From Ningiella ruwaisensis (lineage in GTDB: Bacteria; Pseudomonadota; Gammaproteobacteria; Enterobacterales; Alteromonadaceae): a stretch of 64,000 nucleotides of DNA. The stretch lies in NCBI RefSeq assembly GCF_004798935.1, contig NZ_RAHT01000009.1, positions 88,098 through 152,097 on the forward strand, read 5' to 3'. Below the pieces are notes generated by a model, which was not told where the DNA came from, searched no databases, and saw nothing but the letters and a program-made list of their open reading frames with translations. How positions within the stretch are numbered: the stretch's first letter is position 1; each line of letters begins with the position of its first letter. Position numbers and translations under genes: made by a program. This document shows positions 1 through 8,428 of this stretch, one piece after another.

Positions 1-2593
1 CGTCATTATCTTCAAATTGAGACGCCTCAGCTTTTCGAATACGATCTAACAGTTCAATTTGCAGGTAGTGCAAAGGTTGTAAATAGCCCGCGCGGATATT
101 CATTGAGTTTCGTCCAAGTGGGTCGTCTTCCATCATATGCTCATGGCCGGTAATGCTTAACAGCGATTGCATACTTTCAATGAGTTCATCTCGCAATGCT
201 TCCCCAAAATGCGCAAGATTTTCTGGAACAAGGCGTTTGTCGTAAGCCTCGCTTATTGCAGGGTCAGCCTTTTTAAACACCATATCGAGCATAGAAAGTC
301 GTGAGGCAAAAAAGGGCCACTGCTCAATCATTTCCTGCACAGTTTGCTGATTCTCTTTGGTGTTCACTTCTTCAATTGCGCGCATTACACCGAGCCATGA
401 CGGCAGAACAAGACGCGTTTGTGCCCACGCAAAAATCCAGGGTATGGCGCGCAAGCTTTCGATGCCGCCGCTCGGTTTACGTTTGGCAGGACGACTGCCT
501 AATGGCAGTTTTCCAAGTTCTTGCTCTGGAGTCGCAACTCTGAAATAAGGTACAAACTCCTCATCGTATCGAACGGTTTTACGGTAATTTTCACAGCCTA
601 TTTCTGCCATTTTGCCAATCAGATCGCGCCATTGTTGCTTTGGCGCAGGAGGAGGCGAGGTGACGGCTTCCACCACAGCAGATGCATAGAGCGACAGGCT
701 GCGCTTGGCCAGTTGCGGCATACCAAATTTATACCGAATGGTCTCGCCCTGTTCGGTGACTCTGAACCCACCTTTCAGTGAACCCGGAGGTTGAGAGTGA
801 ATAGCGGCTTTTGCAGGCAGACCACCGCGACCAATCGTGCCGCCACGGCCGTGAAAGAGCGTTAACTGTATATTGTGTTGTTCAGCAATCTTAACTAAGG
901 CTTCTTGTGAACTGTATTGCGCCCAGCCAGCCGCCAGTGAACCGGCGTCTTTCGCTGAATCTGAATAGCCAATCATGACATACTGTCTACCGTTGATGTA
1001 TCCGCGATACCAGTCAACGCTAAGTAGCGCATTCATCACATCAGGAGAGTTGTTTAAATCGTCTAGCGTTTCAAACAGGGGGGCTACCGGCATCGGCCAG
1101 TCCACACCTGACTCTTTTAAGAGTAACTGTACTGCCATTACATCAGAAGGCTGACTGGCCATTGAAATGATGTAAATACCGAAACCTGCCTGACCATGAC
1201 TGGCAATCACTCTGCAGGTATCGAGCACTTCCTGCACTTCTTCAGAGGGCGACCACTTGCTTGGTATCAAAGGGCGCCGAGAGCCAAGTTCGCGCAGTAA
1301 AAAGGCTTGTTTGTCTTCTTCTGACCAATGATTGTAGTCACCCATACCCAAATAACGGGTAAGCTCACTAAATACATCTGCATGGCGCTGAGAATCTTGT
1401 CTGATGTCGAGTTTGAGTAAATGTACGCCAAACGCATGAGCCCGGCGAATGGTATCAAGCAGGGCCCCGTTTGCAATCACTTGCATGCCGCAATCAATCA
1501 GGGATTGGTAACAAGTGATTAATGGATGCAATAATTCATCGTTGTTTTGTAGCCACTCGCTAGTAGGCGCGCGACCATCGCGCGTGACTTCCAACTTTTC
1601 TACCAGTGGCTTGAGCAAGCTACGATATGGTTCTCTTACATCACCAACTTGCTCGCGAAGCGCTTCATTACAGTCATTCATTGAAAGCTCAACGTACAGC
1701 TCATTTAAATCCTGTAAAAATAGTTTGGCAGCACGACGGCGCGCTCTTAATAACACTTCTTCCGTCACTTTTGAGGTTACGAAAGGATTGCCGTCTCTGT
1801 CACCGCCCATCCATGAACTAAACTGCACCGGTTTTGCGTTAAGTGGCAGTTTGGTATCAAATTTTGTCTGCAGAAAATCGTCCAGGTCTCTTAGAAAATC
1901 AGGAACAGCTTCCCAAAGTGAGCTTTCGATGACTGAGTAGCCCCATCGCGCCTCATCTACAGGCGTAGGGCGCACAGAACGAATTTCTTCTGTGTGCCAG
2001 GCCTGGGCAATTAAATCAGCAATACGCGCTTTAACCTTTCGTTCTTCCACTTCGCTTAAATCACTGCTATGAAGTCGCTGAAGTTGCGTGGCTAGCGCTC
2101 TGTGTTTGTGAATAAGCGTCCGGCGAGTAACTTCGGTCGGGTGCGCGGTTAACACCAAATCAATATTCAGCGCTTCGATCGCATCTAAAATGTCTTTTTT
2201 ACTTACTCCCTCGTTAGACGCACTAATCAGTGCATTTAAATATTGAGACAGAGATTGGTCTTCTTGCGCTTTGCTATTAAATTCCTGTTCCGCGATGTTT
2301 GCCAGATTAAGAAACTGGGCAAATGCGCGGCCTATGGTCAGTAAAGATTGATTATCAAGACGGGAAATGGTCTTGGCTAAACGTTCTGTGCTTTGTTTAT
2401 CCCCCCGAGACGAATGTCTGCCATCGTGTCGAACCTGTTCTATACGCTCAAGCCATTCGCGACCTAGCTCGGCTTCAATAGTTTCGCCCAGGGTAGCGCC
2501 CAAATACTTTATCGTGTCTCTTAACTGTTCAGCGAGGGAATCTTTCACCTCATTCTCGGCATTCTGCTCATCGTTATGAATTTCAGTATTCAT
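1..2593 (-). CDS. ppc: Phosphoenolpyruvate carboxylase (3' end cut by window)
   Basis: Adds bicarbonate to phosphoenolpyruvate to give oxaloacetate, refilling the TCA cycle; cytoplasmic. Reading the minus strand from the ATG at 2593 gives 864 residues without a stop. They include LTAHPTEVTRRT (catalytic His), SWMGGDRDGNP, the glycine-rich FHGRGGTIGRGG loop and YSDSAKDAG with the active-site lysine. The family is about 875-880 residues, so only the last 10-20 are missing to the left. The ATG begins an acidic, poorly conserved N-terminus as in E. coli Ppc. It is divergent from fklB. Identity is certain; only the end is unseen. Confidence 0.97.
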   Translation of the reverse strand, partial: MNTEIHNDEQNAENEVKDSLAEQLRDTIKYLGATLGETIEAELGREWLERIEQVRHDGRHSSRGDKQSTERLAKTISRLDNQSLLTIGRAFAQFLNLANIAEQEFNSKAQEDQSLSQYLNALISASNEGVSKKDILDAIEALNIDLVLTAHPTEVTRRTLIHKHRALATQLQRLHSSDLSEVEERKVKARIADLIAQAWHTEEIRSVRPTPVDEARWGYSVIESSLWEAVPDFLRDLDDFLQTKFDTKLPLNAKPVQFSSWMGGDRDGNPFVTSKVTEEVLLRARRRAAKLFLQDLNELYVELSMNDCNEALREQVGDVREPYRSLLKPLVEKLEVTRDGRAPTSEWLQNNDELLHPLITCYQSLIDCGMQVIANGALLDTIRRAHAFGVHLLKLDIRQDSQRHADVFSELTRYLGMGDYNHWSEEDKQAFLLRELGSRRPLIPSKWSPSEEVQEVLDTCRVIASHGQAGFGIYIISMASQPSDVMAVQLLLKESGVDWPMPVAPLFETLDDLNNSPDVMNALLSVDWYRGYINGRQYVMIGYSDSAKDAGSLAAGWAQYSSQEALVKIAEQHNIQLTLFHGRGGTIGRGGLPAKAAIHSQPPGSLKGGFRVTEQGETIRYKFGMPQLAKRSLSLYASAVVEAVTSPPPAPKQQWRDLIGKMAEIGCENYRKTVRYDEEFVPYFRVATPEQELGKLPLGSRPAKRKPSGGIESLRAIPWIFAWAQTRLVLPSWLGVMRAIEEVNTKENQQTVQEMIEQWPFFASRLSMLDMVFKKADPAISEAYDKRLVPENLAHFGEALRDELIESMQSLLSITGHEHMMEDDPLGRNSMNIRAGYLQPLHYLQIELLDRIRKAEASQFEDND

Positions 2594-2832
2594 TTACGGA
2601 AAAAACTCCACAATTATCTAAGGAATCCTCACACCCTACCGTAGAAAAGGTATTTAAGTCTATGCTTCAAATCGAATTTAGTATTATGTTTATTTATTGA
2701 AAACTTTCATTACCACATTCATGTTGAAAGGCTCTCGGTTCTAAGCTCTGTGTGTAAAATAGTGCTGTGCTGTGTTACCCTCTGCGCCTTTAAATTGGTA
2801 AATAGCCTTCTTTTAGGCATTTTGGAGAAGAT

Positions 2833-3456
2833 GTGTCAGATAAAATCAATGGTGTAGAACAGCAAGCAAGTTATGGTATTGGCTATCAAATGGGTGAGCA
2901 ACTGGCTTCAAACCCCTTTGATGGATTGTCATTAGACATGGTGGCCAAAGGTATTGAAGATGGCTTCAACCGACAGCAGCCAGCGGTAAGTAATGATGAG
3001 TTACGCGTCGCGTTTAACGAAATACATCAGCGCCTGCAAGCCGCCAAGCAAGAAAAATTTGCCGCGGTAGTAGAAGAAGGCGAAACCTTTTTAGCAGACA
3101 ACGCAAAGCGTGATGAAGTTACGGTGACCGAGAGCGGTCTTCAATATGAAGTGATCAACAAGGGTGAAGCCTCTGAATCTCCGAATGCCGCTTCTACTGT
3201 GCGTACTCACTATCATGGCACTTTGTTAGACGGCACCGTGTTTGATAGCAGCTATGAGCGAGGCCAAGCGGCTGAATTTCCCGTTGGTGGCGTAATAAAA
3301 GGCTGGACAGAAGCTTTGCAAATGATGAGCGTTGGTGACAAATGGCGTCTTTATGTACCGCATAATCTTGCCTACGGTGAGCAAGGAGCGGGTGGTGCAA
3401 TAGGTCCGTTCCAAACACTTATTTTTGATGTTGAGTTGCTTGAAATAATCAGCTAG
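2833..3456 (+). CDS. fklB: FKBP-type peptidyl-prolyl isomerase, FklB type
   Basis: Cis-trans proline isomerase of 207 residues. An N-terminal dimerisation part (about 1-95, with QASYGIGYQMGEQL) is followed by an FKBP domain (about 100-207) containing VRTHYHGTLLDGTVFDSS, FPVGGVIKGW and LAYGEQGAGG. It lacks a signal peptide and tracks E. coli FklB along its whole length, which argues for the cytoplasmic FklB over periplasmic FkpA. The start is GTG at 2833, preceded by GGAG at 2824-2827; the ATG at 2831 is out of frame. It is divergent from ppc, with a 239-bp gap that must hold both promoters, though I found no convincing pair. Confidence 0.93.
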   Translation: MSDKINGVEQQASYGIGYQMGEQLASNPFDGLSLDMVAKGIEDGFNRQQPAVSNDELRVAFNEIHQRLQAAKQEKFAAVVEEGETFLADNAKRDEVTVTESGLQYEVINKGEASESPNAASTVRTHYHGTLLDGTVFDSSYERGQAAEFPVGGVIKGWTEALQMMSVGDKWRLYVPHNLAYGEQGAGGAIGPFQTLIFDVELLEIIS

Positions 3457-3555
3457 CGCTTAAACAGCTACAAGGCTCAAGGTGCTTGCGTTCATCCCTG
3501 CTTATGTCACAATGCTTTCTTAAAATAACAAGAAGACAAAAGCTAAACAGCAGGT

Positions 3556-4068
3556 ATGCGCAAGCACATAGCCAAACTTTCTAAAGGAATCGATGCAATA
3601 AATACCGCGTTAGGGCAATTTGTTGCATATGCTACGTTTCTCATGGCGATCATCATGTTCGCCATCGTTGTTTTGCGATACGGATTTAATCTTGGCTGGA
3701 TTGCCATGCAAGAGTCTGTCACCTATCTCCATGCCGCGGTCTTTCTCCTTGGCAGCGCGTTTACCTATCAGCAGAACGCCCATGTGCGGGTGGATGTGTT
3801 TTACCGTCAATTTTCCGAGCGAAAAAAAGCGTGGGTTAACCTTATTGGCAGCTTAATATTTATGCTTCCTGTTTCTCTCTATATCGGGATTATTTGTTTT
3901 GAGTATGTGATTGACTCATGGGCTTTGCTTGAGGGCAGCAGAGAACCTGGCGGCTTGCCATTTGTGTATGTTTTAAAGTCTTTTTTGCTTGTATTCGCAA
4001 CTAGCATGGTGCTTCAGGCATTGTCAGACATTGCAAAGCAAGCGCTTAGCTTAAGGGAGCTTGGATAA
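3556..4068 (+). CDS. dctQ: TRAP transporter small permease (DctQ family)
   Basis: Small membrane subunit of a tripartite ATP-independent periplasmic (TRAP) transporter. The 170 residues show four hydrophobic segments and the family feature of a conserved loop (QQNAHVRVDVFY) after the second, with EGSREPGGLP near the third. The ATG at 3556 follows a CAGG Shine-Dalgarno-like sequence. The gene ends one base before the large permease start, so the two are translationally coupled. Family knowledge: this subunit supports the large permease in Na+-driven uptake of an organic acid delivered by the binding protein. Confidence 0.92.
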   Translation: MRKHIAKLSKGIDAINTALGQFVAYATFLMAIIMFAIVVLRYGFNLGWIAMQESVTYLHAAVFLLGSAFTYQQNAHVRVDVFYRQFSERKKAWVNLIGSLIFMLPVSLYIGIICFEYVIDSWALLEGSREPGGLPFVYVLKSFLLVFATSMVLQALSDIAKQALSLRELG

Positions 4069-4069
4069 G

Positions 4070-5437
4070 ATGGAATGGCTTTCCCTGGTGTTATTTGCTG
4101 CAGTGTGCCTTACCCTGCTCTTTGGTTATCCTGTCGCGCTGACCCTGGCAGGAGTCTCACTTATTTTTGCAGGTATGGGGGCCGCCTTAGGCGTATTTGA
4201 TGCTAACTATTTACTCACTGCACCATCACGATTATTTGGCATCGTTAGCAATACAACGCTCATCGCCGTGCCGCTTTTTGTATTTATGGGCGTCGTGCTT
4301 GAGCGCTCAAAAATTGCCGAAGATTTGCTCATTTCGATGTCTGCTGTATTAGGCAAATTTAAAAGTGGATTAGGTGTCTCGGTTATCCTGGTAGGCATGC
4401 TTTTAGCAGCAAGCACTGGCATCGTGGGCGCCACGGTGGTAACGATGGGCTTATTGTCATTGCCTACAATGTTAAAGCGCGGCTACTCGCCCGAATTGGC
4501 AAGCGGTACGATTTGCGCAACGGGTACTTTAGGGCAAATTATTCCACCGTCAATCGCTTTGGTATTACTAGGCGATGTGCTATCCAGTGCTTATCAAAAA
4601 GCGCAACTGGATATGGGAATATTTTCTCCCGATAGTGTTTCGGTGGGTGATTTATTCGTAGGCGCGCTCGTGCCCGGGCTTATTTTAGTTATTTGCTATT
4701 TGCTCTATTTATGGGGCGTAAGTGCATTCTCGGCCAAACAAGTCCCCGTTGAAGGACAAAAGAATGAGCACGCATCCCTTGCCGCATTGCTCAATGCATT
4801 ACTTCCACCGCTTATTCTGATTATCGCCGTACTTGGTTCGATTTTATTCGGTTTTGCTACACCTACAGAGGCTGCCGGCGTGGGTGCAGTAGGTGCGCTT
4901 ATCTTAGCGGGAGCAAAAAAGCAGTTAGGTAAAGATAATATTCGTTACGTTGTGCAAGAAACGACAAAAGTGACCTGTATGGTATTTCTCATACTGATCG
5001 GCGCTTCGATTTTTTCACTCGTATTTCGTGGATTTGGCGGAGAGATCTTGTTAAAAGACTTTTTTACCTCATTGCCTGGTGGCGTGTTTACCGCCATGCT
5101 CCTGGTAATGTTTATCATCTTTTTATTGGGGTTTATACTGGACTTTATCGAAATCACCTTTGTGGTCGTACCGATTGTGGCCCCTATTTTGATTATTATG
5201 GGTGTTGACCCTATATGGCTTGGAATTATGATCGCTGTTAATTTGCAGACGTCTTTTTTAACGCCTCCTTTTGGCTTTGCCCTGTTTTACCTGCGAGGAG
5301 TGGCAAGTGACCTGGTAAAAACAGAGCAAATTTATAAAGGCGTTATTCCCTTTATTTTAATTCAGCTAGGTGTGTTGGTATTAATGGCAATCTGGCCATC
5401 TTTGGTCACCTGGTTACCTGATACGATGTATAATTGA
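4070..5437 (+). CDS. dctM: TRAP transporter large permease (DctM family)
   Basis: Main membrane subunit of the TRAP transporter, 455 residues and almost entirely hydrophobic, with about 11-12 segments. Hallmarks include SKIAEDLL, the ASTGIVGATVVTMG stretch, GQIIPPSIALVLLGD and LQTSFLTPPFGFALFYLRG, as in mannitol/chloroaromatic/2-oxoacid type DctM proteins. I chose ATG 4070 because AAGGGA at 4053-4058 is well spaced to it; the in-frame TTG at 4061 lies only two bases after that ribosome site. It sits between the small permease (1-bp gap) and the binding protein (43-bp gap). Confidence 0.93.
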   Translation: MEWLSLVLFAAVCLTLLFGYPVALTLAGVSLIFAGMGAALGVFDANYLLTAPSRLFGIVSNTTLIAVPLFVFMGVVLERSKIAEDLLISMSAVLGKFKSGLGVSVILVGMLLAASTGIVGATVVTMGLLSLPTMLKRGYSPELASGTICATGTLGQIIPPSIALVLLGDVLSSAYQKAQLDMGIFSPDSVSVGDLFVGALVPGLILVICYLLYLWGVSAFSAKQVPVEGQKNEHASLAALLNALLPPLILIIAVLGSILFGFATPTEAAGVGAVGALILAGAKKQLGKDNIRYVVQETTKVTCMVFLILIGASIFSLVFRGFGGEILLKDFFTSLPGGVFTAMLLVMFIIFLLGFILDFIEITFVVVPIVAPILIIMGVDPIWLGIMIAVNLQTSFLTPPFGFALFYLRGVASDLVKTEQIYKGVIPFILIQLGVLVLMAIWPSLVTWLPDTMYN

Positions 5438-5480
5438 AAGTTAGAGCAAAGCAATATGTCTTTGTTAACGAGGCAAAATA

Positions 5481-6590
5481 ATGAAACCTGTACTGCGACT
5501 TTTTACCCTCTTTTTTTTGTTGTGTTCACTTCTTATGCTGCAGGCTTGCTCAAAAAGCGATCAAGCAAGTCAGCCCAATAATGATGTAAGCGCTCAGCCT
5601 GACAAAATCTACAAATGGAAACTGGTCACCTCATGGCCAAAAAACTTCCCTGGACTTGGCAAAGCTCCTGAAACCTTTGCCACTTATGTCAACGAGATGT
5701 CGGGAGGCCGTTTGCAGATAACTGTTTATGGCGCAGGCGAACTGGTGCCTGGCTTTGAAGTATTTAATGCGGTATCAAGCGGCAGTGCCGAAATGGGGCA
5801 TGCCGGTGCATATTACTGGAAAGGAAAAATCCCGGCTGCACCGATTTTCTCTGCCATCCCCTTCGGAATGAACGTCACGGAAATGAACGCATGGCTGCAC
5901 TATGGTGATGGGCTGAAATTATGGCGCGAGTTATACGCACCCTTTGGCGTAATTCCTTTTGCCGGTGGCAGTACTGGCGTGCAAATGGCTGGCTGGTTTA
6001 AAAAAGAAATTAATTCGGTTGAAGACTTGCAGGGGCTCAAAATGCGCATTCCCGGCTTAGGGGGTGAGGTGTTTAAACAGGTGGGTGGACTCCCTGTTAC
6101 GCTGACTGGCGGTGAAATATTTACCTCACTTCAAACTGGAGCAATTGATGCGACCGAGTGGGTAGGGCCTTACAACGATCGCTCTTTTGGTTTGCACAAA
6201 GCAGCTAACTATTATTATCACAGTGGTTGGCATGAGCCAGGCACAACGCTTGAGTTTATCGTAAATGAAGAGGCATTTAATGCACTGCCTGGCGATTTAC
6301 AAAAAATCGTTGAAGTGGCGACTCGCGCAGTTAACCAGGATATGTTGGATGAATATACGGCGGCTAATCATAAGGCGCTGCAACAGTTGGTGGAAGAAGA
6401 TTCGATAGAGGTTCGTCCGCTGCCAGATGATGTGTTAGCTGCACTGAAAACAGCTACAGAGCAAGTGATTGCGCAGGCACGAAACGAAGATGAAGATTTT
6501 GATCGAATTTATGCATCTTATGAAGATTTTTATAAAAAAGTGAAGCGTTATCACGCTTTATCAGAGCAAGCTTATTACAATAACCGCTAG
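5481..6590 (+). CDS. TRAP solute-binding protein, TakP-like, predicted lipoprotein
   Basis: Captures the substrate in the periplasm for the adjacent TRAP permeases. The N-terminus has a hydrophobic stretch ending in the lipobox LQAC (Cys23), so it is predicted to be membrane-anchored, whereas most TRAP binding proteins are soluble. The body (about 45-369) follows Rhodobacter TakP closely by memory: EMGHAGAYYWKGK, GVQMAGWFKKEI, LKMRIPGLGGEV, and AIDATEWVGPYND, the region that binds the ligand and sodium. TakP binds pyruvate and other 2-oxoacids, so a 2-oxoacid or similar short acid is the inferred substrate. GAGG at 5470-5473 supports the ATG. Last gene of the TRAP operon. Confidence 0.9.
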   Translation: MKPVLRLFTLFFLLCSLLMLQACSKSDQASQPNNDVSAQPDKIYKWKLVTSWPKNFPGLGKAPETFATYVNEMSGGRLQITVYGAGELVPGFEVFNAVSSGSAEMGHAGAYYWKGKIPAAPIFSAIPFGMNVTEMNAWLHYGDGLKLWRELYAPFGVIPFAGGSTGVQMAGWFKKEINSVEDLQGLKMRIPGLGGEVFKQVGGLPVTLTGGEIFTSLQTGAIDATEWVGPYNDRSFGLHKAANYYYHSGWHEPGTTLEFIVNEEAFNALPGDLQKIVEVATRAVNQDMLDEYTAANHKALQQLVEEDSIEVRPLPDDVLAALKTATEQVIAQARNEDEDFDRIYASYEDFYKKVKRYHALSEQAYYNNR

Positions 6591-6639
6591 GGCAAGCAAC
6601 AATTTTATTGGAATGTCTGACATTTCCCAGTGGACTGAT

Positions 6640-6667
6640 TTGTTTAAGACATGCGTCACTATAGAAT
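6640..6667 (+). promoter_or_regulatory. Predicted sigma-70 promoter of fabV
   Basis: TTGTTT at 6640-6645 and TAGAAT at 6662-6667 are separated by 16 bases, with a GC-rich GCGCGC just after the -10 box. An odd palindrome, AATGTC-T-GACATT at 6612-6624, lies just upstream of the -35 and could be an operator. Both are inferences from sequence alone. Confidence 0.5.
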
Positions 6668-6709
6668 GCGCGCTTTATTTATTTTGCTGTAAATGACTTA
6701 GGAGCAATG

Positions 6710-7906
6710 ATGGTTATCAAGCCAAAAGTAAGAGGATTTATTTGTACCAACGCTCACCCTGTGGGTTGTGCAAAAAGTGTAGAAAATCAAATTGAGTATA
6801 TTAAATCCCAGCCATTTGCAGGCGAATCAAAAGCAGATGAAAGTCCTCAAAATGTGCTCGTCATTGGATGTTCAACGGGGTATGGACTGGCATCGCGTAT
6901 TACAGCAGCATTTGGATATGGCGCAAAAACCTTAGGCGTGTGCTTCGAAAAACCTCCTACCGAGCGCAAGACGGGTACCGCTGGTTTTTACAATACCGCT
7001 GCCTTCCATGAAAAAGCGCAAGCGCAAGGTCTATACGCTCAAACAATCAACGGTGATGCGTTTTCTGATGAAATCAAGCGCGAAACGATTGATAGAATTA
7101 AAGCGGATATTGGTCAAATTGACCTCGTAATTTATAGCTTGGCCTCACCTCGCCGCACCGATCCTGAAACGGGTGAGGTGTATAAATCGACGTTAAAGCC
7201 AGTAGGGCAAGCATATACAACAAAAACCTATGACACCGACAAAGACTTAGTGCACGAGGTAAGTTTAGAGCCAGCCAATGAAGACGAGATCGCACAAACC
7301 GTTAAAGTGATGGGTGGGGAAGATTGGGAGCGCTGGATGTCGCAATTAGGTCAAGCAGGAGTGCTGGCAGATAATTGCAAAACAACCGCATATACTTATA
7401 TTGGCAAAGAATTAACCTGGCCAATCTACGGGCAAGCAACTATTGGTAAGGCAAAAGAAGATCTTGATCGCGCCGCTGCTGCGATCATGAAGCAGCTCCC
7501 CGACAAAAATGTCCAGGCAAATGTTTCATCTTTGAAAGCTTTAGTAACGCAGGCAAGCTCAGCCATTCCGGTTATGCCACTATACATTTCATTAATCTAC
7601 AAGGTGATGAAGGAGGAGGGCACGCATCAGGGTTGTATTGAGCAAATTGCAGGCTTGTTCAGCGAGCGACTATATGCTGAAAATCCGCCCACAGATGAAA
7701 TGAATCGTTACCGTATGGACGGTATTGAAACAAACGATGCTACTCAAGCTAAAATAAAAGGCTTATGGGATCAGGTAACACAAGATAATTTCCATGAATT
7801 ATCTGATTATGAGGGATACCATCGTGATTTCCTGAATCTTTTTGGCTTTGAGATTCAAGGTGTAGATTACGAGGCCGATGTAGACCCCTTAGTAGAATGG
7901 TCGTAG
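6710..7906 (+). CDS. fabV: Enoyl-ACP reductase FabV (trans-2-enoyl-CoA reductase family)
   Basis: NAD(P)H-dependent reductase for the last step of each fatty-acid elongation cycle. About 398 residues, the length typical of FabV and much longer than FabI. The N-terminal KPKVRGFICTNAHPVG, the dinucleotide-binding GCSTGYGLASRI and the catalytic Tyr-X8-Lys (from YGQATIGKAK, near residue 236) are all present. Two ATGs are adjacent (6707, 6710). I prefer 6710, giving MVIKPK as in homologues, with AGGAG at 6700-6704 five bases away. It is monocistronic, followed by an intrinsic terminator. FabV enzymes are known to be poorly inhibited by triclosan. Confidence 0.96.
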   Translation: MVIKPKVRGFICTNAHPVGCAKSVENQIEYIKSQPFAGESKADESPQNVLVIGCSTGYGLASRITAAFGYGAKTLGVCFEKPPTERKTGTAGFYNTAAFHEKAQAQGLYAQTINGDAFSDEIKRETIDRIKADIGQIDLVIYSLASPRRTDPETGEVYKSTLKPVGQAYTTKTYDTDKDLVHEVSLEPANEDEIAQTVKVMGGEDWERWMSQLGQAGVLADNCKTTAYTYIGKELTWPIYGQATIGKAKEDLDRAAAAIMKQLPDKNVQANVSSLKALVTQASSAIPVMPLYISLIYKVMKEEGTHQGCIEQIAGLFSERLYAENPPTDEMNRYRMDGIETNDATQAKIKGLWDQVTQDNFHELSDYEGYHRDFLNLFGFEIQGVDYEADVDPLVEWS

Positions 7907-7952
7907 GTTTTTGTTTAAACTAGCGACGCGACTTGCACTTAAAATTGTGTGA

Positions 7953-7976
7953 AAGGGGTTTGCGAGCCCCTTTTTC
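7953..7976 (+). terminator. Intrinsic terminator of fabV
   Basis: AAGGGG at 7953-7958 pairs with CCCCTT at 7967-7972 across an 8-base loop and runs into TTTT. It lies 46 bases after the fabV stop. Confidence 0.85.
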
Positions 7977-8428
7977 ATTGTCGGAGACGGCTTTTGTATT
8001 AACTTTGGCTTGAAAAATGGCGCTTTCATCAAAGTTTAAGTGGAATTATTTATTCACAATGCATTTGCTTTAAATACGCTTTTGGTATAATTCCAATAGC
8101 CTTTTGGGGGTGGTTAATGCTAAAATCGCGCCCATTCAATAAGTGCATGTTCATCTGATAAAACATCACTAACGCGAATAAACGTCTAATTTCAAAAAAA
8201 GCATAATAATAATAGTAACTTAGGTTGGATTTTGTTCACCCGAGCTTTAGCTTGTAAAATCATACCTATAGTTTGGTTTTAATACCTATGAGGGTAGTGG
8301 TCAATTTAAACTTGCTTGAATTTTAATCAGCTTAATTAGCTTGATAGGAATAGCACAGGTGAGACGTTCCATACAGTGGATTGAGGCACGTTTGAATTGG
8401 TTTTTACATTAAGAGTAGTCAATTGCAT
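7977..8428 (+). other. Gene-free region and long leader before nqrA
   Basis: About 450 bases with no open frame I can support. It holds a likely promoter at 8065-8091, flanked by a 9-bp inverted repeat (TGGAATTAT at 8041-8049, ATAATTCCA at 8087-8095). An AT-rich stretch of more than 300 bases then precedes nqrA. If transcription begins near 8098 the nqr messenger has an untranslated leader of about 330 nt, long enough for a regulatory RNA. I could not fold it. Confidence 0.5.
8065..8091 (+). promoter_or_regulatory. Predicted promoter of the nqr operon
   Basis: TTGCTT at 8065-8070 and a perfect TATAAT at 8086-8091, preceded by TGG (extended -10). The 15-base spacer is short, which an extended -10 element can tolerate. 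The -10 box overlaps one arm of the inverted repeat 8041-8049/8087-8095, a possible operator. Confidence 0.5.

Noticed and set aside
1515..1940. 141-aa open frame on the plus strand
   Set aside because: It lies wholly inside ppc on the opposite strand, whose protein is highly conserved through this stretch; its own translation has no recognisable features.
4061..4069. TTG start for the TRAP large permease
   Set aside because: The ribosome site AAGGGA is only two bases from it but well spaced to ATG 4070.
8423..8428. TTG start extending nqrA by two residues
   Set aside because: Homologues begin at the next ATG ([11 protein letters not shown]).
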